Of a stretch of 64,000 bases of DNA, positions 61,276 to 64,000 are shown piece after piece. Position 1 is the stretch's first letter. Each line of letters opens with the position of its first letter. The notes beneath the pieces are model-generated. The model did no database searches. It worked only from the letters and a program-made list of their open reading frames with translations, and had not been told where the DNA came from. The DNA comes from Amaranthus tricolor (taxonomy: Eukaryota > Streptophyta > Magnoliopsida > Caryophyllales > Amaranthaceae). The stretch lies in assembly GCF_026212465.1 (NCBI RefSeq), contig NC_080055.1, positions 19,727,837 to 19,791,836 of the forward strand, in the 5' to 3' direction. The position numbers were made by a program, and so were the translations under genes.

Positions 61276-61671
61276 ATGGCAGATGACCTCGTTGAGCAAT
61301 GCTCCAAATTGTCCATCATGAATGGTAAAGAAAATATCATAGAACTGAAAGAAGGGAACGATGAATGCCATGATGAAAAACTTTCATTGCGGTTGATTGG
61401 GAGAATTTAAACCAAAAAACCCATTAATTTTGATGCCTTTAAACGCACGATGCTTCATGTTTGGTGTCTCAAAGATAGGGTGATTATCAGATCTATGGGT
61501 TCGAATTTATTTATGTTTCAATTCTTTCATTGGAGAGATAGAGAGAAAGTACTCAATGGAAGACCATGGAGTTTTGAACAAAGGTTGCTTTTCCTGCAAG
61601 AAATCGATGGAGATGCACAACCCTCTGATGTGGTAGTAAATTTTTTTTCCTTTTTGGGTAAGGCTCTATAA
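61276..61671 (+). pseudogene. LINE ORF1 fragment (DUF4283-like)
   Basis: ATG at 61276 opens MADDLVEQCSKLSIM. A TAA at 61408 interrupts LIGRI...TKKPINFDAFKRTML (one base from TTA Leu). It continues to FQFFHWRDREKVLNGRPWSFEQRLLFLQE, typical of plant LINE ORF1, and stops at 61669. The zinc knuckle part is missing. In this family ORF1 binds the element's RNA. Confidence 0.8.
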
Positions 61672-61851
61672 TCTAGAAAAGGCATCTGTACTACCCTCTG
61701 GTTGTGTTACAAAAAGATAAGAGACACTGATGTTGAGATGGTGGACAGTGATTGTGATAAAAAAAAACGCTCATGCTTAGGAAGTGGCTTTTCTTTTTGT
61801 TCCAGACTATACAGCAGCGGAGGTCGGAGTTACCCAACCCCACGAACAACA

Positions 61852-62828
61852 ATGAAAATTTTAAGTCGGAACTGTCAAGGGATTAATAATATTCCTTGAT
61901 AGTTAAAGCTCTTCAAGGCTGGTGTTGGAGTGAGAGACACAATATTGTTTTTATTATGGAGTCTATGGTGGATAAGGGCAAACTGGAGAGAGTGAGAAAT
62001 AGATGTGGCTTTACAGATGGATTATGTATAGATAGCTCAGAGAACTCTGGTGGTATTGGTCTTTGGTGGAAAGACATGATTGTTTTAGTGATTTCTTTCT
62101 CTCCACGTCATATTCTTGTGGAGGTTAGAGATGATAGGGATGTTTCTAGGAGTTGGTTTGCATGTGGAATTTACGGGTGGCCCGATAGATCAGGTAAATT
62201 TAAGACTTGGGGATTTGATGAGGAGGATTAGAGATGAGATTCAAGGCCCGATAATATTTTTCGGTGACTTTAATGAGATCCTCAGTGCGAATGAGAAAGA
62301 GGGGGGAAATTCTAGGGCGGAGAGGGATATGGATGCTTTTAGAAGTTGTTTGGATGATTATGGTGTCACTGATTTGGGGTTCACTTATATAACTTGATTA
62401 GAGAGAGGTTAGATAGGTTTGTTGCGTGTGTGCATTGGCAAAATCTGTATGATTCCATTGATATACGCCACTTCCCTATATACAGATGTGATCATGCTCC
62501 TATTCTTTTGTGTACTAACACCTCGAGTGTTGTAAATTGCGGTATGAAGCTTTTTTGTTTCGAGTCGCTCTGGTTATCAAATGATGAATATAGATCGGTG
62601 GTTAATGAGGCTTGGAACGAGATGTTGGGAGGGGAAATTGACTTTCGGATTGAAAATTGTGCTACAAAGTTGGCTTCATGGCTTGATAAAAATTATAGGG
62701 CTTTGAAAAAGAAGATTCGAGATGCTGAGAAAAAACTAAAAGCAGCCCAGAGGTGTAATCCAAATGCAGCTATGCTGGAGACCTGCAAATCTATAGCTGA
62801 TCAACTTGATACACTCATTACAACATAA
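61852..62828 (+). pseudogene. LINE ORF2 endonuclease domain (APE-type), frameshifted
   Basis: Starts MKILSRNCQGINN (catalytic Asn), then shifts frame near 61895 and again near 62220. IIFFGDFNEIL (catalytic Asp and Asn), LDDYGVTDLGFTYI and RERLDRFVA, then CDHAPILL (the SDH-type motif with Asp-His) are all recognisable. One expected motif is changed: MESM in place of a METK-like Glu site. After SLWLSNDEYRSVVNEAWNEM and a helical linker the frame ends at 62826 before any RT motif. Confidence 0.85.
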
Positions 62829-63278
62829 TATATTTAATTTAAATGTCAATATATACTTGAAATTTCTAATGGTATATATATAGAGGTGTTCATTTGGTTG
62901 ATCGGGTCGGTTTCGGACGGGTGTTATTCGATTCCGTTGCATTTCGGATCGGTTATTTTTCGGCTGTGTGTTACAACGGGTCACACTAGGGTCGAGTGGG
63001 TTAGTCACGGTTCGGTTAGAGATCGGGTTAGCATCAGTTCGGTGTCGGTTGAAGTTCGTGTCGAGTGTCAATCGGTCTCGGGTTGTCATCAATTACTAAT
63101 TGGTTCGGTTTTTTCGGGTACAGATCGGGTTCGAGCTTTATTTTTTGAGTAGTTATCGGTTACGGATAACTATTGATCGGGTCAATATCGAAATAAGTTA
63201 ATAGTCAGGTTTTTAATTGATATATGCTCATTTACTTACAAAAAATAATTACCGATTGTTTTATCAGATATAGCAGAT
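62829..63278. repeat. GT-rich degenerate TCGGGT/TCGGTT repeat
   Basis: About 62885-63180 is rich in TCGGGT, TTCGGTT and ATCGGGTC on the plus strand, with few C runs. No regular period. The open frames in it on both strands come from this composition. It may be part of a repeat family like the one to its right. Confidence 0.5.
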
Positions 63279-64000
63279 AGGGGTGTCAAACAGGTCGGGT
63301 TGGGTCATTTTCAGATTCGAATCATATATAAATGGGTCAATAAACCCTTAACCTGAACCTGACCCATTTAATTAATGGGTCAAAAATTGAAACCCCGACC
63401 TGATCAGTAGCAAATCGGATCAACCTGCTAATGACCCATTTAACCTACTTTTTTTTAGGTCATTAAATTCATATATTTCAGGTTATTTGACCCATTTAAC
63501 CTTAATTAAAGGTTTCCTCCAAAAATAAACGTATGCCACTTAATGCAGCGAGCACACGGTATTCTTTAGTAAAAGGTGAAAGAATAGTTCGCTTTGTGCT
63601 CACGGCGTGGCTGTGTAAGTTGGAATGAGATCTGCGGAAGTGATTTAAAGGATTTTTCTTTTATTAGTATCTTTCATAGCCGATGTGGGACAACTTCCTT
63701 TGTTATTGAAAGTCATCTTCAGCTGACAAATCCCTTAGCCGATGTGGGACAACTTCCTTTCTTATTGAAAGTCATCTTCAGCTGACAAATCCCTCAATAC
63801 ATGGCAATTGGTATTATCTTAGTTTTACGAAGTATTTGGCAAATATTGATCCGTCTTAAATTTAATAAATGGGTTAAACAAGTTTTTTTCGGGTTTAAAT
63901 ATTCAACCTGAACCTAACCCATTTAATAAACAGATCAGGTCGGGTTGACCCATTTAATTAATTGGGTCAAAAATCTAAACCAAAACCCGCTAATTTCGAG
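63279..64000. mobile_element. GGGTCA-rich MITE-like repeat, right end outside window
   Basis: Starts near GGGGTGTCAAACAGGTCGGG, a common start of small plant inverted-repeat elements. Inside are many ACCCATTTAA / TTAAATGGGT pairs in both orientations, so it is rich in short hairpins (for example around 63350-63500 and 63850-63980). Its middle (about 63510-63830) is unrelated sequence that includes the 59-bp duplication below. The closing inverted end must lie beyond the window. Confidence 0.5.
63678..63795. repeat. 59-bp tandem duplication
   Basis: AGCCGATGTGGGACAACTTC with the following CTTATTGAAAGTCATCTTC and AGCTGACAAATCCCT occurs twice (63678 and 63737), with a G/C difference in TTTGTT / TTTCTT and one at the end. 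Confidence 0.9.

Larger units (their letters stand above)
61204..62828 (+). mobile_element. L1-type LINE, internally deleted and 3'-truncated
   Basis: A CT-rich leader (61204-61275), ORF1 start, then the endonuclease part of ORF2. No RT, RNase H or poly(A) tail follows. ORF1 breaks off inside its DUF4283-like domain, and the endonuclease ATG comes only about 180 bp later, so there is an internal deletion. Several frameshifts exist. I could not define a target duplication. Confidence 0.75.

Noticed and set aside
62736..63152. Open frames on both strands across the GT-rich region
   Set aside because: Composition lacks TA-rich stop codons; translations show only biased Arg/Thr/Asn or Ser/Val/Gly runs and no domain.

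Overview
The window is nuclear DNA of a flowering plant, most likely a eudicot. The evidence is spliced genes with GT-AG introns, an SPL/TIE-type (SPEAR) EAR repressor gene, a plant mobile domain (PMD) gene, and plant-specific transposons (MULE, Cassandra TRIM, Ty1-copia, CACTA/En-Spm, L1-type LINE). I cannot name the species. Most of the window is nested mobile DNA; only one host gene looks intact.

Layout. 1-4.5 kb: a decayed MULE (MuDR-type) transposase followed on the same strand by a decayed PMD gene. 4.5-9.7 kb: AT-rich DNA with degenerate tandem repeats, a complete 666-bp Cassandra TRIM on the minus strand, and TTA and TA microsatellites. 9702-56150: a Ty1-copia element with two 384-bp LTRs and a matching 5-bp target duplication (AATAT). 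Its 5' end carries an extra, inverted LTR, and much of gag-pol is deleted. 11142-54369: a 43.2-kb CACTA element inserted into the copia reverse transcriptase, with TIRs, a 3-bp TGA target duplication and subterminal hairpin repeats. 56.2-64 kb: a RING-H2 fragment, a complete five-exon TIE/SPEAR-like gene (57714-60447), a rearranged LINE, a GT-rich stretch and a GGGTCA-rich MITE-like repeat.

CACTA. The element has an uninterrupted TNP2-type transposase (1107 aa) and a second gene of 11 exons. That gene joins a Ptta/En-Spm (Transposase_24-like) region to a C48/Ulp1 cysteine protease domain, and has one premature stop. The main discovery is its ninth intron (20030-53576, about 33.5 kb). It separates the protease His/Asp exon from the Gln/Cys exon and is almost entirely satellite DNA: 45 monomers of 728 bp, each containing two complete 169-bp subrepeats, with dimeric, trimeric and hexameric higher-order patterns. 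A single diverged copy of the 169-bp unit lies in the spacer between the two CACTA genes (about 16786-16912), and the last unit before the splice acceptor resembles it. The satellite therefore seems to have been born from the transposon's own noncoding DNA and grown inside one intron.

Relative order of events, from nesting: copia inserted first (its two LTRs differ at about 13 of 384 positions by eye), then CACTA inserted into copia. The satellite expanded inside the CACTA lineage, before or after that insertion.
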